Source: Kallotenue papyrolyticum (GTDB lineage: Bacteria > Chloroflexota > Chloroflexia > Chloroflexales > Kallotenuaceae). From it: a DNA stretch of 64,000 bases. Under the pieces are notes generated by a model that saw only the letters and a program-made list of their open reading frames with translations, ran no database searches and was not told where the DNA came from. This document shows, one piece after another, positions 29,622-37,606 of the stretch. The translations under genes were made by a program, and so were the position numbers. Numbering within the stretch: the first letter of the stretch is position 1; each line of letters opens with the position of its first letter. Location of the stretch: the NCBI RefSeq assembly GCF_000526415.1, contig NZ_JAGA01000002.1, positions 2,313,157 through 2,377,156 on the forward strand. The letters are read 5' to 3'.

Positions 29622-31061
29622 CTACGGAGCGCCTACCGCGGCGGTGGCCGGCGTGCCCTGCTCCATGGGCAGCTCGGCAGCCTGCCAGCTGTTCATGCCG
29701 CCTACCAGGCTGGCGATCCGCCGGTAGCCGGCAGCTTGCAGCAGGCTGGCGCCGATCGCCGAGCGTGCGCCCGACTGGCATACCACCACGATCGGCTGCT
29801 CGCGCGGCAGGTCGCCCAGCTGTTGCGGGAGCAGCCCGAGCGGGATGTGCCGGCTGCCGGTGATGTGGCCGCGCGCATACTCATCGTGGTTGCGTACGTC
29901 TACGATCTGCGCCTGGCCGTGGGCGAGGCGCCGCTGGAGCTCAGCAGCGTCGAGCAGTTCGAGCGTTGCCAGGCCGGGCCTCCAAGCATCCAGCACGGCA
30001 GGCGTCCAGTAGCCCTGCGCCTGGTCCAGGCCGATCAGGCGCAGCAGACGCACCGCGCGCGCAACAGCCTCATGGTCGCCCAGCAGCCCAAACGGACGGT
30101 CGTAGGGCAGCAACCAGCCGGCCCAGGTGAGGAAGCTGCCGTTGAGCGGTAGGTTGAACGTACCGGGCACATGCCCGGCAGCAAACGCCTGAGGTGGACG
30201 GAGATCCGCAACCAACCAGCCGTCTGCCAGCGCCTCCCTGAGCTGTGCCGGTGAGCGCTCGCCGGGTTCTGGAAGCGACTCAAGCAGAGCTGGCCCTTCC
30301 TTGTTGATCCGTTTCATATGCTTGAAGTACGGTGGCGGCTCGGGCTGGCCCTCCAGCACTGCCTGCACGAACGCATCTTCGTCCTCGATGCGCAGGGCCC
30401 AGTTGAAGCGCCGCTCGTAGCCGACCGTGCTCTGCGGCACCGCGCCCAGCGCGCGGCCACAAGCGCTGCCCGCGCCGTGGCCCGGCCAGACCTGGAGCCA
30501 GTCGGGGAGTTGCTTGAAGCGCTGCAACGAACGAAACAGCGCCCGCGCCCCCGCCTCCGTCGTGCCGCTGATGCCGGCGGCCTTTTCCAGCAGATCGGGC
30601 CGACCTACATCGCCGACGAAGACGAAGTCGCCGGTGAAGATGCCCATCGGCTGATCGGCGCCGGCGGTATCGGTCACCAGGAACGAGAGGTGTTCGGGCG
30701 TATGGCCTGGCGTATGCAGCGCCGCCACCCGAATATTGCCGACCATGAAGCTGTCGCCGTCGCGCAGCAGGATCGCATCTTCATCCGCGGCGAAGGCATA
30801 TTTCCACTCAGCTGGCCCCATGTCCGAGAGCAGCAGTCGCGCGCCGGTGCGGTGCGCCAGTTCGCGCGCCCCTGACACGAAATCGGCATGAATATGCGTT
30901 TCCGTGACGTGGGTGATGCGCAGTCCCTCGCGCTCCGCCAGGGCGACGTATTGCTCAATGTCGCGGGTAGGATCGATCACCAGCGCCTCGCCCGTTGCGG
31001 CACAGCCAAGCAGATAACTGGCCTGCGCGAGGTGATCGTTGTAGATCAGGCGTAACAACAT
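29622..31061 (-). CDS. Persulfide-dioxygenase-like metallo-hydrolase fused to two rhodanese domains
   Basis: The protein has 479 residues. The first 250 residues form a metallo-beta-lactamase fold with THIHADFVSG (metal ligands), HTPGHTPEHL and VWPGHGAGSACG, as in ETHE1/BLH-type persulfide dioxygenases. Two rhodanese domains follow. The first (about 265-355) has no active-site Cys loop and looks structural. The second has DVRNHDEYARGHITGS and VVCQSGARSA with Cys. The fusion would take persulfide from rhodanese directly to the iron site and produce sulfite, matching the exporter downstream. Similar fusions occur widely in Firmicutes and Chloroflexota. Confidence 0.88.
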   Translation of the reverse strand: MLLRLIYNDHLAQASYLLGCAATGEALVIDPTRDIEQYVALAEREGLRITHVTETHIHADFVSGARELAHRTGARLLLSDMGPAEWKYAFAADEDAILLRDGDSFMVGNIRVAALHTPGHTPEHLSFLVTDTAGADQPMGIFTGDFVFVGDVGRPDLLEKAAGISGTTEAGARALFRSLQRFKQLPDWLQVWPGHGAGSACGRALGAVPQSTVGYERRFNWALRIEDEDAFVQAVLEGQPEPPPYFKHMKRINKEGPALLESLPEPGERSPAQLREALADGWLVADLRPPQAFAAGHVPGTFNLPLNGSFLTWAGWLLPYDRPFGLLGDHEAVARAVRLLRLIGLDQAQGYWTPAVLDAWRPGLATLELLDAAELQRRLAHGQAQIVDVRNHDEYARGHITGSRHIPLGLLPQQLGDLPREQPIVVVCQSGARSAIGASLLQAAGYRRIASLVGGMNSWQAAELPMEQGTPATAAVGAP

Positions 31062-31081
31062 GGCACACCTCGTTGTGTGAG

Positions 31082-31684
31082 TTAGTTGATTGTGGCGGAA
31101 GCGTCCGTCAGCTGCCGCACAACATCGCGCACATTGCAGGTAGCTCCCCGGTTATAGGGTAGCTTGCTCAAGAGCATCGCCAGGCCGCACGTATCTGTCA
31201 CGGCTGAATAGGTCAACCCTGCGCCGATCGCCAGGGCCACCAGCGTGAGCGGCCTCCACACCAGCAGGCCGCCGAGCGTTCCCAGCAGCACCAGCGCGCC
31301 GGCAACCCCGCGCACCTGCCGTTCCAGACTCCAGCGCTGTCGGCCGCGGCGCATCGGCTTGCCGGCCTGTTCCCAGGCGCTGATGCCGCCCTCCAGGATA
31401 TGCACCTGCGGCAGGTTCGCGGCGCGCAGGAGCTCTTCGGCCTGGCGCGCCCGTTGGCCGCTGCGGCAGACCAGGATCACCGGACGATCGTGCAGGTGGC
31501 GTAGCTCATCACAGTGCTCTGCCAGCAGATCAAGAGGAACGTTATAGCTGCCCGGAATATGCAGCGACTCGAACTCGGCTGGTGTACGCACGTCGATCAT
31601 CAGCGTGGCCGGCTGGCCGGTGGCCAGCAGCTCCGCTGCCGTCTCAACATCGACAACTGCAGGTAGATGCATGTGATTGTTCAT
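31082..31684 (-). CDS. YgaP-like membrane-anchored rhodanese
   Basis: This 200-residue protein has an N-terminal rhodanese domain (DVRTPAEFESLHIPGSYNVP, active loop LVCRSGQRARQ) and a C-terminal DUF2892-type pair of membrane helices (VAGALVLLGTLGGLLVW, LTLVALAIGAGLTYSAVTDTCGLA). This is the YgaP layout, a membrane sulfurtransferase. The ATG at 31684 is chosen for the AGGAGGAAG immediately upstream; the frame extends to 31750. It is the first gene of the leftward sulfide operon. Confidence 0.87.
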   Translation of the reverse strand: MNNHMHLPAVVDVETAAELLATGQPATLMIDVRTPAEFESLHIPGSYNVPLDLLAEHCDELRHLHDRPVILVCRSGQRARQAEELLRAANLPQVHILEGGISAWEQAGKPMRRGRQRWSLERQVRGVAGALVLLGTLGGLLVWRPLTLVALAIGAGLTYSAVTDTCGLAMLLSKLPYNRGATCNVRDVVRQLTDASATIN

Positions 31685-31802
31685 CTTCCTCCTCATGCGA
31701 TCCAGGAAACGAGACGCATGCTCTGCATCCACATCTGTTAGATGCACCATGACTAGGCGAGGTTACAGATCAACGGAAGATGCGGTATCATGAGAAATTG
31801 GC

Positions 31803-31842
31803 CGTTCCCGGCAGGCGGCAGCGGCGCCGCCAAGCGGGAACG
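31803..31842. promoter_or_regulatory. Nested hairpin with GGGAAC boxes between sulfide operon and ECF sigma gene
   Basis: CGTTCCCG (31803-31810) pairs with CGGGAACG (31835-31842), and GGCGGC (31814-31819) with GCCGCC (31826-31831). The outer arms present GGGAAC on both strands. GGAAC is a common -35 element for ECF sigma factors, and on the minus strand it is followed 16 bases later by TACC, pointing at the sulfide operon. On the plus strand the hairpin abuts the ribosome binding site (GGAGGAG) of the sigma gene. Confidence 0.35.
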
Positions 31843-31853
31843 CTGGAGGAGCG

Positions 31854-32465
31854 ATGCAAAAGCCTTGGGAGATCGATCTGACGATCTATGCCGATGAAGC
31901 GGAACTGCTGGCCGGCTTGCGGCGCCGCGATCGCATGGCCTGCACCTGTCTGTTGAAGCGCTACGCGCCGGCTCTGTACCGGCTGGCATTGCGCCTCACC
32001 AGCGAGCCCGATGAAGCCGAGGATGTGCTACAAGAGGCCTTTATTCGCGCCTGTGACAGTATTGCGACCTTCGAAGGGCGTAGCGGCCTGGGCACCTGGT
32101 TGCACCGTATCGTGCTCACGACCGCGCTGATGCGGCTGCGTCGCCAGCAGCCGCATGTCCCCTTGGATGACGAGGGCCAGGCGCTACCATTGCGTGCGCT
32201 GCCCGAGGTCCACGAGCCGGCGCACACCCTATTGTCGGAGGAGCTGCGCAACCAGATCGAAGCGGCGCTGCTGTCCTTGCCGACCGCCCTACGCGCGGCA
32301 TTTGTGTTGCGCGATCTGGAAGGACTGAGCACGCGCGAAGCGGCTGACGCATTGGGGATCAGCGAAGCAGCGCTCAAGGTGCGTCTCCATCGCGCGCGTC
32401 TGGCGTTGCGTCAGGCGCTCACGTCCTACCTTGAAGCTACCCAGCCTGAGGAGCCCCATCTATGA
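31854..32465 (+). CDS. ECF-type RNA polymerase sigma factor
   Basis: This 203-residue sigma-70-family factor has region 2 (LYRLALRLTSEPDEAEDVLQ, then TWLHRIVLTTALMRLRR) and region 4 (LPTALRAAFVLRDLEGLSTR, then ALGISEAALKVRLHRARLAL), with no region 3. GGAGGAG precedes the ATG. It is divergent from the sulfide operon and overlaps the zinc-finger gene downstream (ATGA), so the pair probably senses a sulfur or redox signal and controls the divergent genes. That target is inferred from position. Confidence 0.92.
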   Translation: MQKPWEIDLTIYADEAELLAGLRRRDRMACTCLLKRYAPALYRLALRLTSEPDEAEDVLQEAFIRACDSIATFEGRSGLGTWLHRIVLTTALMRLRRQQPHVPLDDEGQALPLRALPEVHEPAHTLLSEELRNQIEAALLSLPTALRAAFVLRDLEGLSTREAADALGISEAALKVRLHRARLALRQALTSYLEATQPEEPHL

Positions 32466-32695
32466 GCACATTGCAAGCCTCTTACTGTGATCAGGGCCAA
32501 GCGTTGCTCGATCAAGCGCTGCCCGAGGCCGAGCTGGCGCGGCTCATAGCGGCGCACCTTGCCGCCTGTGCTGAGTGTCGCCAGGCTGAGGCGGTGTTTC
32601 AAACGCTCGCCATGGCGCTGCGCGCAGCCTCTGCGCCAGCGCTGCCCGCTGCGGTCGAAGCTCGTCTTTTGTCGCGCCTGTGTTCGGCTGACTAA
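32462..32695 (+). CDS. Zinc-finger anti-sigma-type protein
   Basis: This 77-residue protein contains IAAHLAACAECRQAE, the H-x3-C-x2-C zinc-binding motif of zf-HC2/ZAS anti-sigma factors. It overlaps the sigma gene by ATGA. Unlike RsrA or ChrR it has no second domain or membrane helix, so it would act as a small cytoplasmic anti-sigma whose zinc thiolates could be the redox or persulfide sensor. Confidence 0.75.
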   Translation: MSTLQASYCDQGQALLDQALPEAELARLIAAHLAACAECRQAEAVFQTLAMALRAASAPALPAAVEARLLSRLCSAD

Positions 32696-32921
32696 TCATG
32701 GTACTTCGTTCGCCAGCCTACCGGCTGGTGGAACATACCCCGTGACAGTTCGGCGGCCACTGCGTGGAGCATGGGAGGCTACCGGCCGGTCGAGAATGGT
32801 CCTCGCTGCTCAGACTGGTGAGGCCGGCGCATGTTGTCAGGCGCATGGCTGGCCTCTTCTCCGGCGCTCTCCCATGCCGGGTGGCCCAGCCAGCAAGCGA
32901 TGCTGAAAGGAACAAAGCGCT

Positions 32922-33725
32922 ATGCGTCTTCAGAACAAAGTCGTCGTCGTGACGGGAGGCGGAAGCGGCATCGGCCGCGAGCTGGTGCGGCAGTTGCTGG
33001 CGCGCGGCGCGCGGGTCGCGGCGGTGGACCTCAATCCCAGCGCGCTGGAAGAGACGGCGGCGCTGGCCGGGGCGCCGCCTGAGCGGCTGTCCACACACCG
33101 CGTCGATGTTGGTGATCAAGCGGCGGTCGCGGCGCTGCCCGCGCAGGTGCTGGCGCAGCACGGCGTGGTGGATGGTGTGATCAACAACGCCGGTATTATT
33201 CAGCCCTTTGTCACGCTCGTACAGTTGGATGATGCGGCGATCGAACGCGTGATGCGCGTCAACTTCTGGGGCACGCTGTACATGACCAGGGCCTTTCTGC
33301 CGCACCTCCTGACGCGCCCGGAAGCGCACCTCGTCAATATCTCGAGCATGGGCGGGTTTCTGCCGGTGCCGGGTCAGACGATCTATGGTGCATCCAAGGC
33401 GGCAGTGAAGCTGCTCACCGAAGGCCTCTACGCTGAGCTGTTGGAGACGCCGGTGCGCGTTTCGGTCGTCTTTCCGGGCGCGGTCGGTACCGACATCGCG
33501 GCCCATTCGGGCGTCACGATCGCGGGCCAGTCCGAGCGTCGGCAGAGGGCTAAGGTCCTGCCGCCGGCGCGCGCGGCTCAGATCATCCTCGATGGCGTCG
33601 AGCGTAACCGCTTCCGTATCCTGGTAGGCCCGGATGCTCGCTTGATGGATCGCCTCTATCGCCTCAGTCCAGAACGTGCCGTGCGCCTGATCCAGCGGCG
33701 CATGCGCGACCTGCTGTCGTCGTGA
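32922..33725 (+). CDS. Short-chain dehydrogenase/reductase
   Basis: This 267-residue SDR has the cofactor motif VTGGGSGIGRELV at the N-terminus, NNAG near residue 88, the catalytic Ser (VNISSMGG) and YGASKAAVK with the active Tyr and Lys. The Asp in AVDLNPS after the second strand suggests NAD(H) preference. Substrate cannot be told. The 226 bases upstream hold no other gene, and a strong hairpin follows, so it is a single-gene unit. Confidence 0.9.
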   Translation: MRLQNKVVVVTGGGSGIGRELVRQLLARGARVAAVDLNPSALEETAALAGAPPERLSTHRVDVGDQAAVAALPAQVLAQHGVVDGVINNAGIIQPFVTLVQLDDAAIERVMRVNFWGTLYMTRAFLPHLLTRPEAHLVNISSMGGFLPVPGQTIYGASKAAVKLLTEGLYAELLETPVRVSVVFPGAVGTDIAAHSGVTIAGQSERRQRAKVLPPARAAQIILDGVERNRFRILVGPDARLMDRLYRLSPERAVRLIQRRMRDLLSS

Positions 33726-33732
33726 AATGGGC

Positions 33733-33765
33733 GCGCTGCCGGCGAGCGCCTTCTGCCGGCAGCGC
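33733..33765 (+). terminator. Terminator after the SDR gene
   Basis: GCGCTGCCGGC and GCCGGCAGCGC form a perfect 11-bp stem with an 11-base loop, seven bases after the stop. The rest of the 388-bp gap to 34113 holds the promoters and operators listed separately. Confidence 0.6.
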
Positions 33766-33832
33766 AGCCTCGGCTCCTCCTCGCGTTGCGCTTCCACCTA
33801 CAAGTTCTGTGCCTGATTGCACCAGGCGCTGT

Positions 33833-33916
33833 TGTGAGCGCTTCCAGACAGAGGCGCTGTAAATTTTTTAAGGATGTGTCACCCCTCTTGACAGCAGAAC
33901 CAAGCTGGTATATGAT
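33833..33916 (+). promoter_or_regulatory. Strong sigma-70-type promoter with an upstream LacI-type palindrome
   Basis: TTGACA (33888-33893), a 17-base spacer and TATGAT (33911-33916) form a near-consensus promoter about 200 bases upstream of the LacI gene. At 33833-33846 TGTGAGCGCTTCCA has a central AGCGCT palindrome, similar in style to sites of LacI regulators of glycan use. The match to any specific regulator is inference. Confidence 0.5.
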
Positions 33917-34035
33917 AGCGATATCCCAGGGTGGTCCGGTCGGTCAGTGTACGCTATAGAGCCCTCGTGCTCGGCTGCTGGACGGGATAACCCTTTGATC
34001 TCCACTCTAACGTGAATACGATTTCCTGCCGGTTG

Positions 34036-34064
34036 TTGACATAAAATGTTTTAAAACTTTTAGT
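34036..34064 (+). promoter_or_regulatory. Second promoter overlapping an AT-rich operator, upstream of the LacI gene
   Basis: TTGACA (34036-34041), a 17-base spacer and TTTAGT (34059-34064) lie 50 bases before the start. The spacer contains the near-perfect palindrome AAAATGTTTTAAAACTTTT (34043-34061) with the exact core GTTTTAAAAC. An operator in this position would block the promoter, so autoregulation by the LacI protein is likely. Confidence 0.5.
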
Positions 34065-34113
34065 AAACAGGTAAACAAGGTTGTAACGGCTCCGACGCAG
34101 AGGAGCGCAGGGC

Positions 34114-35184
34114 ATGGCCCGACGGGTCACACTCGAAGACATTGCGCGTGAGAGTGCCGTCTCGCTGGCGACGGTCTCGTTGGTGCTGCGCAACAAGCCC
34201 GGCATCAACGAAGAGACGCGGCGGCGGGTGTTGTTGGCGGCGCAGCGCCTGGGCTATCGCCGGACCAACGGCGAGGGTGTGCCCCCGCTGCGCTTGCAGC
34301 GCGTCGGCGTGCTGATCAAAACGCGCGCCGGGGATCCGCCCCAAACCAACCCCTTCTATGCGCAGGTGCTGGCCGGCATCGAGTCGGCCTGCCGGCGCCT
34401 GCAGATCAACCTGCTGCTGGCGACGGTGCCGGTTGATGAAGACAACCATCCCGAAGAAGTGCCGCGCATGCTGCTCGAAGATGAACTGGACGGCTTGTTG
34501 TTGGTCGGCGCGTTTGTGGACGCCACCATCAGCCGGCTGCTGGCGCGGCCGGGACGGCCCGTGGTGCTGGTGGATGCGTATGCCAGCGATGCAGGCTACG
34601 ACTCGGTCATCTCCGACAACTTCCGCGGCGCCTACGACGCGGTCAGTTACCTGATTGGGCGCGGTCATCGCCATATCGGGCTCATCGGCAGCCTGCCGCA
34701 TACCTATCCCAGTCTGGAGGAGCGACGGCGTGGCTATCTGCAGGCGTTGCAGGATCATGCCATTACCACGCCCTACTTCGGCGATTGCCACGTGTACGAG
34801 CACGAAGCCGCCCAGGCGGCGCTCGACCTGTTGCAACGCAATCCCCAGATCACGGCGCTGTTCTGCTGCAATGACCTGATGGCGATCGCCGCGCTGCGCG
34901 CCCTCCGGCAGGTAGGCCTGCGCCTGCCCGAAGACCTCTCGATCGTTGGCTTTGATGATATCGATACCGCCGCGCATGTATCGCCCGCGTTGACGACCAT
35001 GCGCGTTGACAAGGCCAGCATGGGACGGCTGGCGGTGCAACTGCTGCTCAATCGCGCCGACTATCCCGATGCGAGCTGTGTGACGACGGTGTTGCGTCCA
35101 ACCCTGATCGAACGTGCCTCGGTAGCCCAGCCTGCCGCACGTTTGGATCCGCCGTCGTTGTCCGCTCCGGGGCGTGGGCGATGA
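34114..35184 (+). CDS. LacI-family transcriptional regulator of the mannan locus
   Basis: This 356-residue regulator has the LacI helix-turn-helix at the N-terminus (VTLEDIARESAVSLATVSLV, then NKPGINEETRRRVLLAAQRL) and a periplasmic-binding-protein-like sugar sensor (RVGVLIKTRAGD, GRGHRHIGLIGS, ALFCCNDLMAIAALRAL, DLSIVGFDDIDTAAHVSPAL). It stands directly before the oligosaccharide importer and glycosidase genes in the same direction, so it probably represses them until a mannan- or cellulose-derived sugar binds. Confidence 0.92.
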   Translation: MARRVTLEDIARESAVSLATVSLVLRNKPGINEETRRRVLLAAQRLGYRRTNGEGVPPLRLQRVGVLIKTRAGDPPQTNPFYAQVLAGIESACRRLQINLLLATVPVDEDNHPEEVPRMLLEDELDGLLLVGAFVDATISRLLARPGRPVVLVDAYASDAGYDSVISDNFRGAYDAVSYLIGRGHRHIGLIGSLPHTYPSLEERRRGYLQALQDHAITTPYFGDCHVYEHEAAQAALDLLQRNPQITALFCCNDLMAIAALRALRQVGLRLPEDLSIVGFDDIDTAAHVSPALTTMRVDKASMGRLAVQLLLNRADYPDASCVTTVLRPTLIERASVAQPAARLDPPSLSAPGRGR

Positions 35185-35242
35185 TCAAGTTCATGGCGAA
35201 GGAGGTGATGGCGCAGACGCTGGTCTGATATGCTCGCGCGGA

Positions 35243-35280
35243 CGGAGCGCCGGTTGCAGCGCGTTGTGGGAGGCGCTCCG
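35243..35280 (+). terminator. Hairpin after the LacI gene
   Basis: CGGAGCGCC and GGCGCTCCG form a 9-bp stem with a 20-base loop. The rest of the roughly 300-bp leader to 35481 shows no further gene; a promoter for the importer probably lies here but I cannot point to one. Confidence 0.35.
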
Positions 35281-35481
35281 CCCGCGGATCCGTTCGGTTG
35301 GCTGGTGTTCCTGCATAGGCGGTATCTCCAGTGCTCTGACCGGCCTCGGCGCCTGCGCCCCGGCGCGCGGGCTGCACGCCGGTCATGGGCCGCCTGCCCC
35401 CTGGTGATGTCGCTTTCGGCGGGCATGTACTCCGACACACGGCGCGCTTCAACGCCGTTATGACAGAAGAGGATCACAGAC

Positions 35482-37542
35482 ATGTCCACTCGCTCTTTGG
35501 CTTCCTTACGTGTGCTGGCGCTGTTGATCATGCTGGTGCCACTGCTGGCGGCCTGTAGCGGCGCGCCCCAGACGCCCGCAGGCGGCGCCTCGCCCTCGCC
35601 CGCGGCCGCATCGCCGGCGGCGGCCGCTTCACCCGCTGCGCAGGCATCGCCGGCGCCTGAGGGCCAGGCTCCCGCGCAGCCGGTTGCGGATGTAACCGTG
35701 ACCATTCCCTACCTGAACCAGGGCATCACCAGCTTCGACCATGCTTATTGGACCTCGCAGTTGCTGGTGACGCAGGGCACGATCTTCGAAGGGCTCTACG
35801 GCTATGATCCGCAGCTCAACGTGGTGCCCAAGGTCGCCGAAAGCGCAACGCCGTCGGCGGACAACAAGGTCTGGACTATCAAACTGCGCCGCGACAAGAA
35901 GTGGTCCAACGGCGATCCGGTCACAGCGCACGACTTCTATGCCTCCTGGATCCGCATGGTCGGTCCTGAGTTGAAGGATACGCCGATGTGGGCCGGCATG
36001 TGGGGCAGCATCAAGAACGCCTGGGCCTACAAGAGCGGCGCAGTCGAGAAGGAGGAGGTCGGCATCAAGGTGCTGGATGACTACACCATCCAGCTCGAGC
36101 TGATCCGGCCCAACGCTGCGCTGCCCAACCTGCTGGCGATCTCGACCTCGATGCCGATCAATGCCAAGAGTCTGCAGGAACACCCCAACGACTGGTGGGA
36201 TCCCAAGCACGCCGTGTACAACGGCCCCTATGTGGTCTCCTCGTGGGTCAACGGCGGTGATGTGGTGCTCAAGCGCAACCCCAACTACGTCGGTGAGGGC
36301 ATCGGCAACATTGGCACGATCGTGCTGCGGCCCTATGCGGATGCCAATGCGCGCCTGCAGGCCTTCGAGAACGGTGAGATCCAGTTTACCTTCCTGGAGG
36401 ATGCCAGCCAGTTGGCCTACGCGCGCAACGTGCCGCAGATGGCCGACAACATGAAGGAAGTCGTCAACGACATCATGTGGCTGGGTATCCAGTTCGATCG
36501 CGCGCTGGACGCCGGTCCGCTCTACGACAAGCGCGTACGGCAGGCCTTCGCCATGGCGATCGACAAACAGGCGATCGTCGATAACGTGGTGCGCGGCCTG
36601 GGCGTGCCCAACAACACCTTCAGTGCCGATCCGCGCGTGGTGGACAAGATCAAAGGCCTGCCCTACGACGTCGAGCGTGCCCGGCAACTGCTGGCCGAGG
36701 CCGGCTATCCCAACGGTCAGGGCTTTCCGGAGCTGACCTTCTATGCGCCGCCGGCCAACGATCCGCAAATGCCGATGATCGAGGCCGTGGTCAAGATGTG
36801 GCAGGACAACCTCAACGTGCCCATCAAGATCCAGAACCTGGAAGGTCCGGTCTATAACACCCTGCAGTGGGCCAACTACAACAAGGATATCCAGCCCGGC
36901 TTCGCCACGCTCAACGGCGTGATGAACTGGTTCCAGCCGATCGACCTGATCTTGTCCACCGGCCACATCTGGTGGTTCATGGACTACAAGCCCGGCGGCA
37001 TGGCCAAGTACGCCGAGTACCAGACGCAGATCGACCAGGTGCCCGACATCACCAGCGTGGGCGACTGGGCCGAGCTGGAGCAGCGCGCCAACGCTGCCTG
37101 GGAGAAGCGTCAGCAGATCGCCAAGCAGGAGAACAACGAGTGGGGTCAGGAGATGATGACTCCGCCCACCTTCAAGGAGCAGTTCGACGCGATCGCCAAG
37201 CGCTTCCAAGAAGCCAGCGACGACGAGGCCAAGCTGTCGGCCTACAAGGATGCGCTGCTGCTGGTGCTCAGGGAGGAACAGGACGCGGCCTGGTATGACA
37301 GCCGCACCGACGAGAACAAGCAGGCCCTGCGCCTGATTACCAAGCTGAACTACCTGACCATGGACGAGTCCTGGGATACGGTCGGGCAGTTACTGCAGAT
37401 GAGCGCCGACTCCGGCTGGATGATCCCGATCTACAGCCCCAAGCTGGTGTACACCACCGATCCGCGGCTCTCGGGCGTGGTGCTCAATAAGCTCTCCTGG
37501 GGCGGCGTCTTCCAGTACCAGTATCTGCAGTGGAACGAGTAG
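35482..37542 (+). CDS. Opp/Dpp-type (family 5) substrate-binding lipoprotein, probable oligosaccharide binder
   Basis: This 686-residue lipoprotein has the lipobox LAAC (Cys near residue 25), an Ala/Ser/Pro linker to about residue 70, then the family 5 binding fold: EGLYGYDPQLNVVPKVAES, WTIKLRRDKKWSNGDPVTAHDF and VRQAFAMAIDKQAIVDNVV. Family 5 proteins bind peptides, but in Thermotoga and Chloroflexota many beside glycosidases bind manno- or cello-oligosaccharides. Because permeases, ATPases, GH5 and GH2 genes follow in the same operon, sugar binding is the likely role. GAGGATC precedes the ATG. Confidence 0.88.
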   Translation: MSTRSLASLRVLALLIMLVPLLAACSGAPQTPAGGASPSPAAASPAAAASPAAQASPAPEGQAPAQPVADVTVTIPYLNQGITSFDHAYWTSQLLVTQGTIFEGLYGYDPQLNVVPKVAESATPSADNKVWTIKLRRDKKWSNGDPVTAHDFYASWIRMVGPELKDTPMWAGMWGSIKNAWAYKSGAVEKEEVGIKVLDDYTIQLELIRPNAALPNLLAISTSMPINAKSLQEHPNDWWDPKHAVYNGPYVVSSWVNGGDVVLKRNPNYVGEGIGNIGTIVLRPYADANARLQAFENGEIQFTFLEDASQLAYARNVPQMADNMKEVVNDIMWLGIQFDRALDAGPLYDKRVRQAFAMAIDKQAIVDNVVRGLGVPNNTFSADPRVVDKIKGLPYDVERARQLLAEAGYPNGQGFPELTFYAPPANDPQMPMIEAVVKMWQDNLNVPIKIQNLEGPVYNTLQWANYNKDIQPGFATLNGVMNWFQPIDLILSTGHIWWFMDYKPGGMAKYAEYQTQIDQVPDITSVGDWAELEQRANAAWEKRQQIAKQENNEWGQEMMTPPTFKEQFDAIAKRFQEASDDEAKLSAYKDALLLVLREEQDAAWYDSRTDENKQALRLITKLNYLTMDESWDTVGQLLQMSADSGWMIPIYSPKLVYTTDPRLSGVVLNKLSWGGVFQYQYLQWNE

Positions 37543-37549
37543 CACCGTC

Positions 37550-37585
37550 GCGCGGACGGGAGCAGGCGTCTGCTCCCGTCCGCGC
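37550..37585 (+). terminator. Strong hairpin between binding-protein and permease genes
   Basis: GCGCGGACGGGAGCAG and its exact complement form a perfect 16-bp stem with a 4-base loop, seven bases after the stop and inside the operon. It should stabilise the binding-protein message or attenuate the downstream genes. Confidence 0.65.
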
Positions 37586-37606
37586 CGCTGCCGCTGGGAG
37601 GCGAGT

